Shown here: positions 17,005 through 25,953 of the stretch, in pieces
Position numbering within the stretch: the first letter of the stretch is position 1
How the letters are laid out: each line of letters begins with the position of its first letter
Source of the DNA: Sporanaerobacter acetigenes DSM 13106
GTDB lineage: Bacteria; Bacillota; Clostridia; Tissierellales; Sporanaerobacteraceae
Direction of reading: 5' to 3'
Length of the DNA: 64,000 nt
Assembly (NCBI RefSeq): GCF_900130025.1
Contig: NZ_FQXR01000005.1
Span: 248,001 to 312,000, forward strand
Program-made: the position numbers and the translations under genes
The notes under the pieces: generated by a model
Database searches by the model: none
The model's input: only the letters and a program-made list of their open reading frames with translations
What the model was told of the DNA's origin: nothing

Positions 17005-17100
17005 ATGAAGACTCCATTTGTAAAGAAGACAGTAAATCAGCCGACGACAGAAGGTCATTGTGGCACGAACAAAACTGGTCAGACGAAAAGTATTTATTAA
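17005..17100 (+). CDS. candidate RiPP precursor peptide, 31 residues
   Basis: An ATG 12 bases after GAAAGG opens a 31-codon frame. The N-terminal half (MKTPFVKKTVNQPTTEG) is Lys-rich like a leader; the rest (HCGTNKTGQTKSIY) holds one Cys and is rich in Gly, Thr and Asn like a core. A strong terminator follows after 11 bases, then a broken radical-SAM/SPASM-like gene and an ABC exporter, which is the usual order of a ribosomally made, modified peptide locus with high precursor expression. An overlapping frame in another register (16996-17161) would encode a Cys-ending peptide and is less convincing. Family not recognised. Confidence 0.5.
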   Translation: MKTPFVKKTVNQPTTEGHCGTNKTGQTKSIY

Positions 17101-17111
17101 GTTCTGACGAG

Positions 17112-17153
17112 GCAACAACGCACTCATATAATGCGGTGTGTTGTTGCTTTTTT
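17112..17153 (+). terminator. terminator after the candidate precursor gene
   Basis: A 12-bp stem (17112-17123 with 17136-17147, one G-U pair) and six T. In peptide loci such a leaky terminator keeps precursor mRNA in excess over the maturase. Confidence 0.85.
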
Positions 17154-17550
17154 AAAGTTTGATCGTGGAAAATATAATGCAAAGGAATGCGATGATAATG
17201 TATATAAAGTTGATCAATTGTAGTGCCGTTCATATTTATCAAGAGTCTGCTTATGTATATACAGATTCAGCAATTTATGTATTAGATGAAATCAGCTGCA
17301 TTGGTATGTCAATGAGGATGGAGCAGTTTATCCCTGTACTTATTGCCAGCGAGAAGAACTCAGTATTGGTAATTTAATTGATAATCCTGATCTTTTCAAT
17401 GAAATAATATATAATGGTAAATATGAAGAGTATAATCAAAGAATTGCTAATAATTTTTATGTTATCAATGATTTATATAGATATCAAAAACTTTCTATAA
17501 ATGACATATGTTCTAATATCAGAGAAGCCGAAATACAGGATAAGCTTTAA
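17131..17550 (+). pseudogene. radical-SAM/SPASM-type maturase, decayed C-terminal fragment
   Basis: Three frames in succession carry pieces of one protein: KFDRGKYNAKECDDNVYKV (to a stop at 17221), then CSAVHIYQESAYVYTDSAIY (to about 17305), then WYVNEDGAVYPCTYCQREEL plus SIGNLIDNPDLF to TAA at 17548. The last piece, with GxxYPC followed by a GNL motif, has the look of the SPASM domain that ends many radical-SAM peptide maturases. The N-terminal radical-SAM core with CxxxCxxC is missing; the fragment begins directly at the upstream terminator. At least two frameshifts plus a deletion make it non-functional. Confidence 0.55.
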
Positions 17551-17601
17551 ATTTTTTAGATATATCTCATAAGTTCAAAATATAGAAAAGAGTGATTAAA
17601 A

Positions 17602-19212
17602 ATGACTATTTTTCTGCTTGTAATTTTATCTTCAGCGGCACTTGCAGTTTGCACAGCGTTAAAACCTATTTATCTTCAGAATACAATAGATGCATGTTCT
17701 GCTCTGGATAGTTCAGCAGTTTTAACTTATTTTATTATCTATATATGTAGTATAATTGGAATTCTGTTATTTGAAACAATAAGGCAATTAAGCATTGGAA
17801 AGTATAGAGTAAATAAAACTGCATCCTTAAAAAGGCATCTTATTAATCGTATTGTAAAGATGCAGTTGAGAGATTTTCAGGTAGAAAGAGGACAAAACTA
17901 CCTTACTATACTTAATCAGGAAATTGATATGTTGGTTGAAAACTACTATATGCAAAGTTTAGATTTCGCATATAGTGTGTTAGTTCTTGCCACTAGTATT
18001 GCAGCCTTGATCTACATTAATTATATTTTGGCTTTTTTGATTTTAATTTCTACTTTTTTACCAATTTTGGTTTCGACACTGCAAGGGAAAAAAATGCAGT
18101 TTCGGACAAATGTATATACTAATAGTTTAGAAAAGTTAAATGTCATGATTGGCAATTTAATCAGTGGATATCCTACGCTAAAAGTTAATCGTGCTGAAGG
18201 TAGATTTGGCAATGTTCTAGAAACGAGCAATCAGGAAACTGCACAGGCTAAGTTTAAAGAGACAAAAACAAGAACCTTTGTAAATATGCTGATTGGCACA
18301 TTGGCCTATGCAGGTGAAATTTTACTGATTGGTGTAAGCATCATTCTAATTACAAGAGGACATTTAACAATTGGTGCACTGGTTGCGTCTCTTCAATTGT
18401 CAGAAATGTTGGCAATTCCGACTAACAGCATAGCTTACCAACTGAATGATATGAACTCAGTGAAGGGAATTAAAAATAAAATTTCAGACCTACTCCGAAA
18501 TGAAGAACTATGCGATGAACAATATATAGAATGTCCAACTATTAAAAGTATTGAATTTAAGGATGTTTCCTTTTCCTATAAAGATAAATGCATTTTGAAA
18601 AATGTTAGTATTTGTTTTGAGGCAGGCAAGAAGTATTTAATCATTGGTGAAAATGGTAGCGGTAAGAGTACGCTTTTTAAATTGATTAGCAAATTTGAAA
18701 CTGGCTATGAAGGACAAATATTAGTAAATGGTATCGATCTAAAAGAAATCGGTACTTCCTTTTTTGACCAAGTTGGGATTATTCTTCAGAACACATTTTT
18801 GATGAATGATACTTTGCTTAACAATATTACACTGTATAGTGATTATACACTAGATGATACCGAAAAAGTGCTAAAATCCATGGGAATGACTGAATTTCTT
18901 GCTACTCATGATTTACATAGCGAATATCAAGATACAAAAGACAATATTTCTGGCGGGGAAAAGCAGAAAATTGCATTGGCGCGAATTTTGCTTCAGAAGA
19001 AAAACTTTATTCTGATGGACGAGGCCACATCTGCGATTGACCCTGAGAGTAGTTTACAGATAGAGGAAGAATTGCTGCATAATGACGATATGACAGTTAT
19101 TAATATTGAGCATAAGATTATTCCTCAATTAGTTCCACTTTATGATAGAATCCTTGAAGTCAAGGATTTTACAATTACAACTATATATTATGGAGAGGAT
19201 GAAAATTTATGA
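17602..19212 (+). CDS. ABC exporter, fused membrane and ATPase domains
   Basis: 536 residues. Six membrane segments fill about 1-290, then an ATP-binding cassette with Walker A GENGSGKST, signature ISGGEKQKIALAR, Walker B FILMDEATSAID and H-loop IEHK. No peptidase C39 domain is present. The N-terminus starts at the first membrane helix and lacks the usual elbow helix, so it may be slightly short. It is the only intact large gene of the island and stands between a broken maturase and a broken Cys-rich gene, so export of the modified peptide is the likely original job. Base use seems richer in G and C than neighbours (not computed). Confidence 0.85.
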   Translation: MTIFLLVILSSAALAVCTALKPIYLQNTIDACSALDSSAVLTYFIIYICSIIGILLFETIRQLSIGKYRVNKTASLKRHLINRIVKMQLRDFQVERGQNYLTILNQEIDMLVENYYMQSLDFAYSVLVLATSIAALIYINYILAFLILISTFLPILVSTLQGKKMQFRTNVYTNSLEKLNVMIGNLISGYPTLKVNRAEGRFGNVLETSNQETAQAKFKETKTRTFVNMLIGTLAYAGEILLIGVSIILITRGHLTIGALVASLQLSEMLAIPTNSIAYQLNDMNSVKGIKNKISDLLRNEELCDEQYIECPTIKSIEFKDVSFSYKDKCILKNVSICFEAGKKYLIIGENGSGKSTLFKLISKFETGYEGQILVNGIDLKEIGTSFFDQVGIILQNTFLMNDTLLNNITLYSDYTLDDTEKVLKSMGMTEFLATHDLHSEYQDTKDNISGGEKQKIALARILLQKKNFILMDEATSAIDPESSLQIEEELLHNDDMTVINIEHKIIPQLVPLYDRILEVKDFTITTIYYGEDENL

Positions 19213-19488
19213 TTTCTTACAGTAATCGTTGCAAAGAAGCTTATGCTAAATGTATTGATGCTTGGAATCATTTGTTTAATGGACGTCCAGTTCCTAACGC
19301 TACTTTTGTCAATATTTTTGATACATTTAAGATACATTTTTCATGAATGTCATACAGGACCACAATATGAATTTTGTAGAATGGTTGATAAGGACACTGA
19401 AAAATGTGGATGGGAATATTATGAAGCTCAATGTTGTTGTGGATTAGTCATGGCACATCAAGAAATATATTGTGAGAATCATCAATAA
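19209..19488 (+). pseudogene. small Cys-rich protein, frameshifted
   Basis: The ATG at 19209 overlaps the exporter's stop (ATGA), which marks a coupled gene. It reads MISYSNRCKEAYAKCIDAWN and on to TGA at 19344, but the coding sense continues one register over: HECHTGPQYEFCRMVDKD, then CGWEYYEAQCCCGLVM and a Cys-containing end at 19488. Joined, this gives about 92 residues with nine Cys. The break lies between about 19300 and 19342. The Cys spacing could suit metal or disulfide binding. No family was recognised. Confidence 0.5.
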
Positions 19489-19530
19489 AGAAAATTACAA
19501 ATTAAATTTTTATGCTATGTCAATACAAAC

Positions 19531-19580
19531 AAAAAATGAGATAAAAAGGGAGCAATGCTCCTTTTTTTATCTCATTTTTA
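19531..19580. terminator. bidirectional terminator between the island and the lipoprotein gene
   Basis: AAAAATGAGATAAAAAGGGAGC pairs with GCTCC-T-run-ATCTCATTTTT; both arms end in A/T runs, so it can work in either direction. It overlaps the last codons of the leftward lipoprotein gene. Confidence 0.75.
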
Positions 19581-20580
19581 TAGTTTCCATAGCTTTTTCT
19601 GCAAATTTTGTAGTCACAATTTTGTCATAGTCAGCTCTTTTGTCTAGTTCTCCTGCCATTTCCACAATATCCATCATATGATTTAGTCCTTCTTCGGTGA
19701 GAATCAAATCTGGTTTCCAAGTGTCTTGTTCTTTGTATCTAGTTATAAGAGTAATGAGTATTTCATCATCAGTATCAGGAAATTGAGGTTTTACAGCTTT
19801 TGCAATTTCTTCTACGCTGTGATTTTGTACCCAGAGCATTCCCTTATATATGGCATTTGTGAAACTTTGAATTGTATCTGGATTTTTTTCTAAATTGCCT
19901 TTAGTAGTACAATAGCAAGTGTAAGGAATATATCCTGCTTCTTTTCCAATAGAGGAGACTACATATCCTTTTCCTTCTTTTTCAAGAGAAGCTGCAACTG
20001 GTTCAAATAGGGCTACATAGTCCCCTTCTCCCCCTATGAATGCCCCTGCCATTACATCAAATTGAATATCTGTTCTCACATTTACATCTTTACCTGGCTC
20101 CAATCCATTCTTTTTAAGTACATATTCTAAAGCCATTTCAGGCATTCCGCCCTTTCTTCCACCTATAATAGTTTTTCCTCTCAATTTTTCAAAATTAAAG
20201 TTATCATCTTTTTCTCTTCCAACTAAGAAAGAACCATCTTTTTGAGTTAGTTGAGCAAAATTTACGGCATAGTCTTCTTTTCCTTGATTGTAGACATATA
20301 CTGAAGCTTCAGGTCCCATAAATGCAATATCTGCTTCGTTGCTTAATAGTGCTGTCATACATTTATCTGCTCCCTTGCCGTTTATAAGATCAATTTTCAG
20401 TCCTTCTTCTTCAAAAAATCCTTGAGTTATAGCTACGTATTGAGGAGTATAAAATAATGAGTGAGTTACTTCTATTAATCTAATAGTTTTTAATTCATCC
20501 TTTTTACAAGCTGATAAAGTAAAAGTTAAGAAAATTGTCAATACTAATAAGAAGACAACAAATCTAAACTTTTTATACAT
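19567..20580 (-). CDS. SsuA/THI5-like solute-binding lipoprotein
   Basis: 337 residues from the ATG eight bases after AGGAGG; a TTG directly before it is not needed. The signal peptide ends in a lipobox (LSAC, Cys about residue 25). The rest is an NMT1/SsuA-type periplasmic-binding fold: LFYTPQYVAITQGFFEEEGL and DIAFMGPEASVY are typical. Relatives deliver sulfonates, nitrate or pyrimidine precursors to an ABC importer. No permease or ATPase gene is adjacent, so this is an orphan that must share an importer elsewhere or act otherwise. Ligand unknown. Confidence 0.85.
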   Translation of the reverse strand: MYKKFRFVVFLLVLTIFLTFTLSACKKDELKTIRLIEVTHSLFYTPQYVAITQGFFEEEGLKIDLINGKGADKCMTALLSNEADIAFMGPEASVYVYNQGKEDYAVNFAQLTQKDGSFLVGREKDDNFNFEKLRGKTIIGGRKGGMPEMALEYVLKKNGLEPGKDVNVRTDIQFDVMAGAFIGGEGDYVALFEPVAASLEKEGKGYVVSSIGKEAGYIPYTCYCTTKGNLEKNPDTIQSFTNAIYKGMLWVQNHSVEEIAKAVKPQFPDTDDEILITLITRYKEQDTWKPDLILTEEGLNHMMDIVEMAGELDKRADYDKIVTTKFAEKAMETIKMR

Positions 20581-20668
20581 CAAAATCCCTCCTAAAATTT
20601 CATGTAGACTATATTTATTATATGGGTTTGATGAGTAAAAAGTTACAAAATATGAGAAGGGAGATTAT

Positions 20669-21205
20669 ATGAATACGGCTAATATACTTACTCTAACAAG
20701 AATTTTATTGATGCCTATATATTTAATTGTTTTCTATTCCAATTTAGAAAACAAAATTATCTATGCAGGAATGATACTTATTTTAGCTGGGATTACAGAT
20801 ATACTAGATGGGTACATAGCAAGAAAATATGACATGGTGACAAAATTGGGAACAGCACTTGATCCAGTATCAGATAAAATCACTACTTTTGTCGTTCTTA
20901 TAAGCTTTGTTTCTGCAAATATAATTCCTATTTGGATATTGATTGTATTGGGTTTAAAAGAAGCATTTTTAATAATGGGGGGAGCAATTTTATATTATCA
21001 TGGAGATAAAGAAGTTATACCAGCCAATAAGTTCGGGAAAATAGCTACAACTTCATTTTATATCGCAGTCATAGCTGCAATTTTAAATTTTCCTAATACA
21101 ATTGTATATACATTGTTTTATATAGTAGTAGCATTGCATTTAATTGCGTTTGTAAATTATCTATCTATTTTTACAAGCATTATAAAGGATAAAAATAGAA
21201 TTTAA
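20669..21205 (+). CDS. pgsA: CDP-diacylglycerol--glycerol-3-phosphate 3-phosphatidyltransferase
   Basis: 178 residues, four to six membrane helices. It makes phosphatidylglycerol phosphate from CDP-diacylglycerol. The CDP-alcohol phosphotransferase motif DxxDGxxAR(x8)GxxxDxxxD is complete: DILDGYIARKYD with GTALDPVSDK. Ribosome site GAAGGGAG. Nearby genes do not make phospholipid; a related CDP-alcohol transferase cannot be excluded, but the length and NILTLTRILLMP start are those of PgsA. Confidence 0.9.
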   Translation: MNTANILTLTRILLMPIYLIVFYSNLENKIIYAGMILILAGITDILDGYIARKYDMVTKLGTALDPVSDKITTFVVLISFVSANIIPIWILIVLGLKEAFLIMGGAILYYHGDKEVIPANKFGKIATTSFYIAVIAAILNFPNTIVYTLFYIVVALHLIAFVNYLSIFTSIIKDKNRI

Positions 21206-21209
21206 ATTG

Positions 21210-21239
21210 TTGACAAAAGATGTTCAATTTTTATATAAT
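21210..21239 (+). promoter_or_regulatory. promoter of the valS T-box transcript
   Basis: TTGACA (21210-21215) and TATAAT (21234-21239) with 18-base spacing; consensus boxes right before the leader. Confidence 0.75.
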
Positions 21240-21244
21240 GTAAG

Positions 21245-21500
21245 GTAATTAATTCAATAACTAAACAACTATGAAGGAGAGGAGTAAGTAAACTTCTATA
21301 AAGAGAGGAAAGCTCACAGGCTGAAAGGTTTTTCTAGATAAAGTTTGCTGAAGGTAGCTCCTAAGTTTTTAAACTGAAATATAGTAGGTTTAAACGGATA
21401 TACCGTTATCTATATAAGTGCCATAGTTTTACTATGGAAATAAGGTGGTACCGCGAATATACCCTTCGTCCTTATATTTTTTGGACGAAGGGTTTTTTAT
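21245..21500 (+). promoter_or_regulatory. T-box leader of valS, Val specifier
   Basis: T-box AAGGTGGTACCGCG (21442-21455) followed by the terminator stem ACCCTTCGTCC/GGACGAAGGGT (21461-21493) and T6. The specifier is GTA (21354-21356) in the context GAAG-GTA-GCTCC, matching Val. Confidence 0.92.
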
Positions 21501-21532
21501 ATTTTTGATAAATTGATAAGGAGGATAAAAGA

Positions 21533-24184
21533 ATGATAGAAAATTTACCAAAAACTTATGATCCTAAAGATTTTGAAGACAGAATTTATAAATACTGGAA
21601 CGATAGTGGATATTTTAAAGCTAAAGTAAATAAGGAGAAAAAGCCTTTTACTATAATGATGCCACCACCAAATGTTACAGGAAATCTTCATATGGGTCAC
21701 GCATTAAACAATACAATACAAGATATACTTATTAGATGGAAGAGGATGGAAGGATACGAGGCACTTTGGCTTCCAGGCACAGATCATGCCAGTATTTCTA
21801 CAGAGGCTAAAGTAGTAGAAAAGTTGAAAAAAGAAGGAAAGAGCAAAGAAAAACTGGGAAGAGATAAGTTTTTAGAAGAAGCATGGGACTGGACGAAAAA
21901 ATATGGAGGAAATATAAACAATCAGTTGAGAAAGTTAGGAGTATCCTGTGACTGGTCAAAGGAAAGATTCACTCTTGACGAAGGATTAAGTGATGCAGTA
22001 GAGGAAGTTTTTATTAGACTCTATGACAAAGACCTTATATACAGAGGAGATAGAATTATCAACTGGTGTCCAAATTGCAAAACTGCAATATCTGATGCAG
22101 AAGTTGAACATGAAGATTCTAAAGGAAACTTATGGTATATAAAATATCCTATAAAAGATAGTGAAGAATTTATAACTATAGCAACTACAAGACCTGAAAC
22201 AATGCTTGGAGATTTAGCTATTGCTGTACATCCAGAAGATGATAGATATAGCCATATTGTAGGGAAATATGCTATACTTCCATTAGTTAATAGAGAAATA
22301 CCTATTGTTGCAGATGAGTATGTAGACATGGAATTTGGTACAGGTGCTGTAAAGATAACTCCATCTCATGATCCTAATGATTTTGAAGTAGGAGGAAGAC
22401 ACAATTTAGGGCAATTAAAGATAATGAATGATGATGCTACAATCAACGAATTGGGCGGAAAATACGAAGGATTAGATAGATATGAGGCAAGAAAGAGAAT
22501 AGTTGAGGATTTGGAAAGCGAAGGATATCTATTAAAGATTGAAGAACATGCAAATAGTGTAGGACATTGTGAAAGATGTAAAACTGTAGTTGAACCTATT
22601 ATTTCAAAACAATGGTTTGTAAAGATGGAGCCATTGGCAAAACCTGCCCTCAAAGCCTATGAAAATGGGGAATTGAATTTTATTCCAGAAAGATTTGGAA
22701 AAATCTATACTCATTGGCTTGAAAATATCAGAGATTGGTGTATATCTAGACAACTTTGGTGGGGACATAGACTTCCTGTATACTATTGTAGAGACTGTGG
22801 AGAAATAATGGTTACAAGGGAAAACCCAGGGAAATGTACTAAATGTGGAAGTACCAATATATATCAAGATGAAGATACTCTTGATACATGGTTTTCATCA
22901 GCTCTTTGGCCATTTTCAACATTAGGATGGCCTGAAGAAACAGAAGAATTGAATTATTTTTATCCTACAGATGTATTGGTTACAGGATATGATATTATAT
23001 TTTTCTGGATTGTAAGGATGGTTTTTTCTGCACTAGAACAAACTGATGAAGTTCCATTTAAGGATGTATTTTTGACTGGATTAGTTAGAGATTCAGAAGG
23101 AAGAAAGATGAGCAAGTCTCTAGGAAATGGTATAGATCCATTAGAGATAATTGACAAGTATGGTGCTGATGCTTTAAGATTTACTTTAATCACTGGAAAT
23201 TCTCCAGGAAATGACATGAGATTCTATACAGAGAGAGTGGAAGCTAATAGAAATTTTGCAAATAAACTTTGGAATGCAACAAGATTTGTACTCATGAATT
23301 TAGATGAAGAAGTAGCTAAAGACGAAATAGATATTAAAAATTTAGAAGAAGAAGATAAATGGATATTATCAAGAATAAATAGCGTTATAAGTGAAGCAAC
23401 AGAAAATTTGTCAAAGTATGAAATAGGTATTGCTGGACAAAAGATTTATGATTTTGTATGGGATGAGTACTGTGATTGGTATATAGAAATGGTTAAGCCA
23501 AGACTTTATGGAGAAAACAAAGAGAGCAAAGAAATTGCCCAGAGAGTACTATTATCAGTTCTAAAAGATATATTGAAACTGCTTCATCCATTTATGCCAT
23601 TTATAACAGAAGAAATATGGAGTTACTTGCCAGGAAATGAAGAAGCACTGATCATAAGTTCATGGCCAGTATATGATGAAAAACACGAATTTAAGCAATC
23701 AGAAAAGAGAATCACATATATAATGAATGCTATAAAAAATATTAGAAACGCAAGGGCAGAAATGAATGTTGTTCCATCTAGAAAGGCTAAACTTATTTTT
23801 GTTACAACAGATGAGGAAGTAAAAGAAATATTAAAATATGGAGAAGGCTATTTTACCAATTTAGCTTATGCACAGGAAATAGAAATAAAAGATAATAAGG
23901 ATGGACTAGGAGAGGACAATGTAGCAGTAGTTATTGATAGATGTGAAATATATATTCCATTGAAGGATTTAATTGATTTTGACAAGGAGATAGAGAGATT
24001 AGAAAAAGAAAAAGAAAAGTTAGAGGGAGAACTTAAGAGAGTTAGAGGCAAACTTTCAAATGACAAGTTTGTAAGTAAAGCTCCAAAAGATGTAGTAGAC
24101 GCAGAAAGAGAAAAACAAATGAAATATGAAAATATGATGAAGAAAGTATTAGAACGATTAGATAGTCTAAAGAAGAATATATAA
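21533..24184 (+). CDS. valS: valyl-tRNA synthetase
   Basis: 883 residues, full length. A class I synthetase that charges tRNA-Val and edits mischarged threonine. [16 protein letters not shown] holds the HIGH-type motif (about 43-58), the editing domain follows with [10 protein letters not shown], zinc-ribbon-like cysteines occur at CPNC, CERC and CxxC pairs, [12 protein letters not shown] is the KMSKS loop, and the C-terminal arm (about 815-883) is the Val-specific coiled coil. Ribosome site AAGGAGG. Regulated by the T-box before it and closed by a terminator. Confidence 0.97.
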   Translation: MIENLPKTYDPKDFEDRIYKYWNDSGYFKAKVNKEKKPFTIMMPPPNVTGNLHMGHALNNTIQDILIRWKRMEGYEALWLPGTDHASISTEAKVVEKLKKEGKSKEKLGRDKFLEEAWDWTKKYGGNINNQLRKLGVSCDWSKERFTLDEGLSDAVEEVFIRLYDKDLIYRGDRIINWCPNCKTAISDAEVEHEDSKGNLWYIKYPIKDSEEFITIATTRPETMLGDLAIAVHPEDDRYSHIVGKYAILPLVNREIPIVADEYVDMEFGTGAVKITPSHDPNDFEVGGRHNLGQLKIMNDDATINELGGKYEGLDRYEARKRIVEDLESEGYLLKIEEHANSVGHCERCKTVVEPIISKQWFVKMEPLAKPALKAYENGELNFIPERFGKIYTHWLENIRDWCISRQLWWGHRLPVYYCRDCGEIMVTRENPGKCTKCGSTNIYQDEDTLDTWFSSALWPFSTLGWPEETEELNYFYPTDVLVTGYDIIFFWIVRMVFSALEQTDEVPFKDVFLTGLVRDSEGRKMSKSLGNGIDPLEIIDKYGADALRFTLITGNSPGNDMRFYTERVEANRNFANKLWNATRFVLMNLDEEVAKDEIDIKNLEEEDKWILSRINSVISEATENLSKYEIGIAGQKIYDFVWDEYCDWYIEMVKPRLYGENKESKEIAQRVLLSVLKDILKLLHPFMPFITEEIWSYLPGNEEALIISSWPVYDEKHEFKQSEKRITYIMNAIKNIRNARAEMNVVPSRKAKLIFVTTDEEVKEILKYGEGYFTNLAYAQEIEIKDNKDGLGEDNVAVVIDRCEIYIPLKDLIDFDKEIERLEKEKEKLEGELKRVRGKLSNDKFVSKAPKDVVDAEREKQMKYENMMKKVLERLDSLKKNI

Positions 24185-24188
24185 ACAT

Positions 24189-24216
24189 AAATGGCTGATT
24201 TTATAATCAGCCATTT
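24189..24216 (+). terminator. terminator of valS
   Basis: Perfect stem AAATGGCTGAT/ATCAGCCATTT with a six-base loop, followed by an AT-rich tail with few consecutive T. Confidence 0.65.
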
Positions 24217-24295
24217 ATTAAATTATCTTAACAATCGGAAAATTGGGAAAGTGATAAAATATAATAAAAAAGAAAACTCTTCAAGGGGGAAGATT

Positions 24296-25924
24296 ATGAA
24301 GAAGACAATTGTTTTATTTATCGCCTTTTTTATATTTATATCTGTATTTCATATTTATTATAATGCAGATATTATTGCGAGGCCACCTTCTTTTGATTGG
24401 AGTAGGGATGTAGATTTACAAAGCATAAAGTTTAATAGGACACCATTAGCAGGAATAGATGATGATAACAATGTACTTCTAGTATATCCATATGAAAATG
24501 GAGAAGGAAAAGTAGGAGTCAATTTATATGATGAAAAGCTAGAATTGGTAAAAGATGAAGTTGTAGATATAGAAGAATTGAATTTTAACAAAATATCAAA
24601 AGATGAGATATTTGTATATGGGAGTAGAATCTATTGGAGGGATAATTTATTAAATAAGGTTTATATGGGGAGATTTGATGATGGATATAAGAAAATAGAG
24701 ATATTTAGTGAAATTGACAATGTAAGTAGAATGAGTGTATACAGTGGTGGAGAATTTGACTATTTAGCTTATGTAGATAAAGATGATATTTTTATTGCAA
24801 ACATTAAAGATGGATCTGTAAAAACAATTGAAGGGCCTAAAAATCAACCAGATATAAAAGATATAAAAGTATTTAAAGATAGTCAAAAAATATATTTACA
24901 GTTTGCTAAAAAAGATAAGGATAGTGGATATAAAGAAATATTTGTTTCAGAGTGTGATGGAGAAAATTGGACTAAACCATTGATGTTAAATAAAATAAAT
25001 GAAGTGAAGATTTCAATAAAAGACATGAGTATTTTTGCAGATGATGTAAATGTTTATTCAATAGTTACGATTCAAGGAGATGACAAATCTAGTTTTACTT
25101 ATATTGTAGATGGATACAACAAAAGTACTAAAGATGTTTTTGAAACTTTGAGATTAAACAATGTCATGAAATATGGAGTAGGTAATTTTTCAAGTACACC
25201 CGTAGCCATCAATTCTACCAATGAAGGTATAGAGTTAATAACTACTGCTCCTACGACTATAGATATGTATAGTCGAAATGCATCAAATGTGTTAAAATTG
25301 CTATTGGATGATAGTGGGATAAAGAAAGTAAAATTACTTTCCAAAACTAAAAGTTGGTCCAATAGGCCCAATTATATTAGAGGGAATTATGAGTATATAT
25401 TTTGGAATGAGTCAGAAGAAGGTTGCAATCAGATAAAAGGTGCGACTACTGAAAAAACAGTGCTTAATAGAACTACAAATAAAACTAGGGAAATAATAGC
25501 TGAGGCTATTGGTGAAGAAGTACCAGTACTTATAAGTTTTAATTTTCTTCTTTCTTTTGGAGGAAGGCTTATATCAATTTTTCCAGCAATTATGTGGCTT
25601 GTATACATTTTCATATATAATGAAAAATTGCAAAAAAAACAAGATAAGATGTTTTTAATTGGAATAGCAATTTTTTATATATTTCAATTGATGAGTGTGA
25701 AGGATTTTTATGTATCACAAGCTATAATATTTATGCCTGAAGCCTTAAAAATTTCAGGTGCAAAATTCATATATCCAACTATTTTTACGACAATAGGTTG
25801 GCTTGGAGCAAATCTTTATAAGAAGAGTGCAAATGTCAAAGAAGGATATAAAGTATATTCAACTTTTTTAGTTGTTTCTTATATACTTATGAATCATTTA
25901 TATTCACCATATCTTTTTAAGTAA
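24296..25924 (+). CDS. membrane protein of unknown function with large extracellular domain
   Basis: 542 residues from the ATG after AAGGGGGAAG; earlier in-frame codons fall in the valS terminator. One N-terminal membrane helix (about 5-20), then roughly 390 residues outside the cell with recurring short beta-strand-like units (VYGSRIYWRDN, DKDDIFIANIKDG, DSQKIYLQFAKK) that suggest a propeller-like fold, then about four membrane helices at the C-terminus. No catalytic motif and no family recognised. It lies between valS and folC, genes often adjacent in clostridia, 29 bases before folC. Confidence 0.6.
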   Translation: MKKTIVLFIAFFIFISVFHIYYNADIIARPPSFDWSRDVDLQSIKFNRTPLAGIDDDNNVLLVYPYENGEGKVGVNLYDEKLELVKDEVVDIEELNFNKISKDEIFVYGSRIYWRDNLLNKVYMGRFDDGYKKIEIFSEIDNVSRMSVYSGGEFDYLAYVDKDDIFIANIKDGSVKTIEGPKNQPDIKDIKVFKDSQKIYLQFAKKDKDSGYKEIFVSECDGENWTKPLMLNKINEVKISIKDMSIFADDVNVYSIVTIQGDDKSSFTYIVDGYNKSTKDVFETLRLNNVMKYGVGNFSSTPVAINSTNEGIELITTAPTTIDMYSRNASNVLKLLLDDSGIKKVKLLSKTKSWSNRPNYIRGNYEYIFWNESEEGCNQIKGATTEKTVLNRTTNKTREIIAEAIGEEVPVLISFNFLLSFGGRLISIFPAIMWLVYIFIYNEKLQKKQDKMFLIGIAIFYIFQLMSVKDFYVSQAIIFMPEALKISGAKFIYPTIFTTIGWLGANLYKKSANVKEGYKVYSTFLVVSYILMNHLYSPYLFK

Positions 25925-25953
25925 GAATACAAAGAAAAATTAGGAGGATGAAA

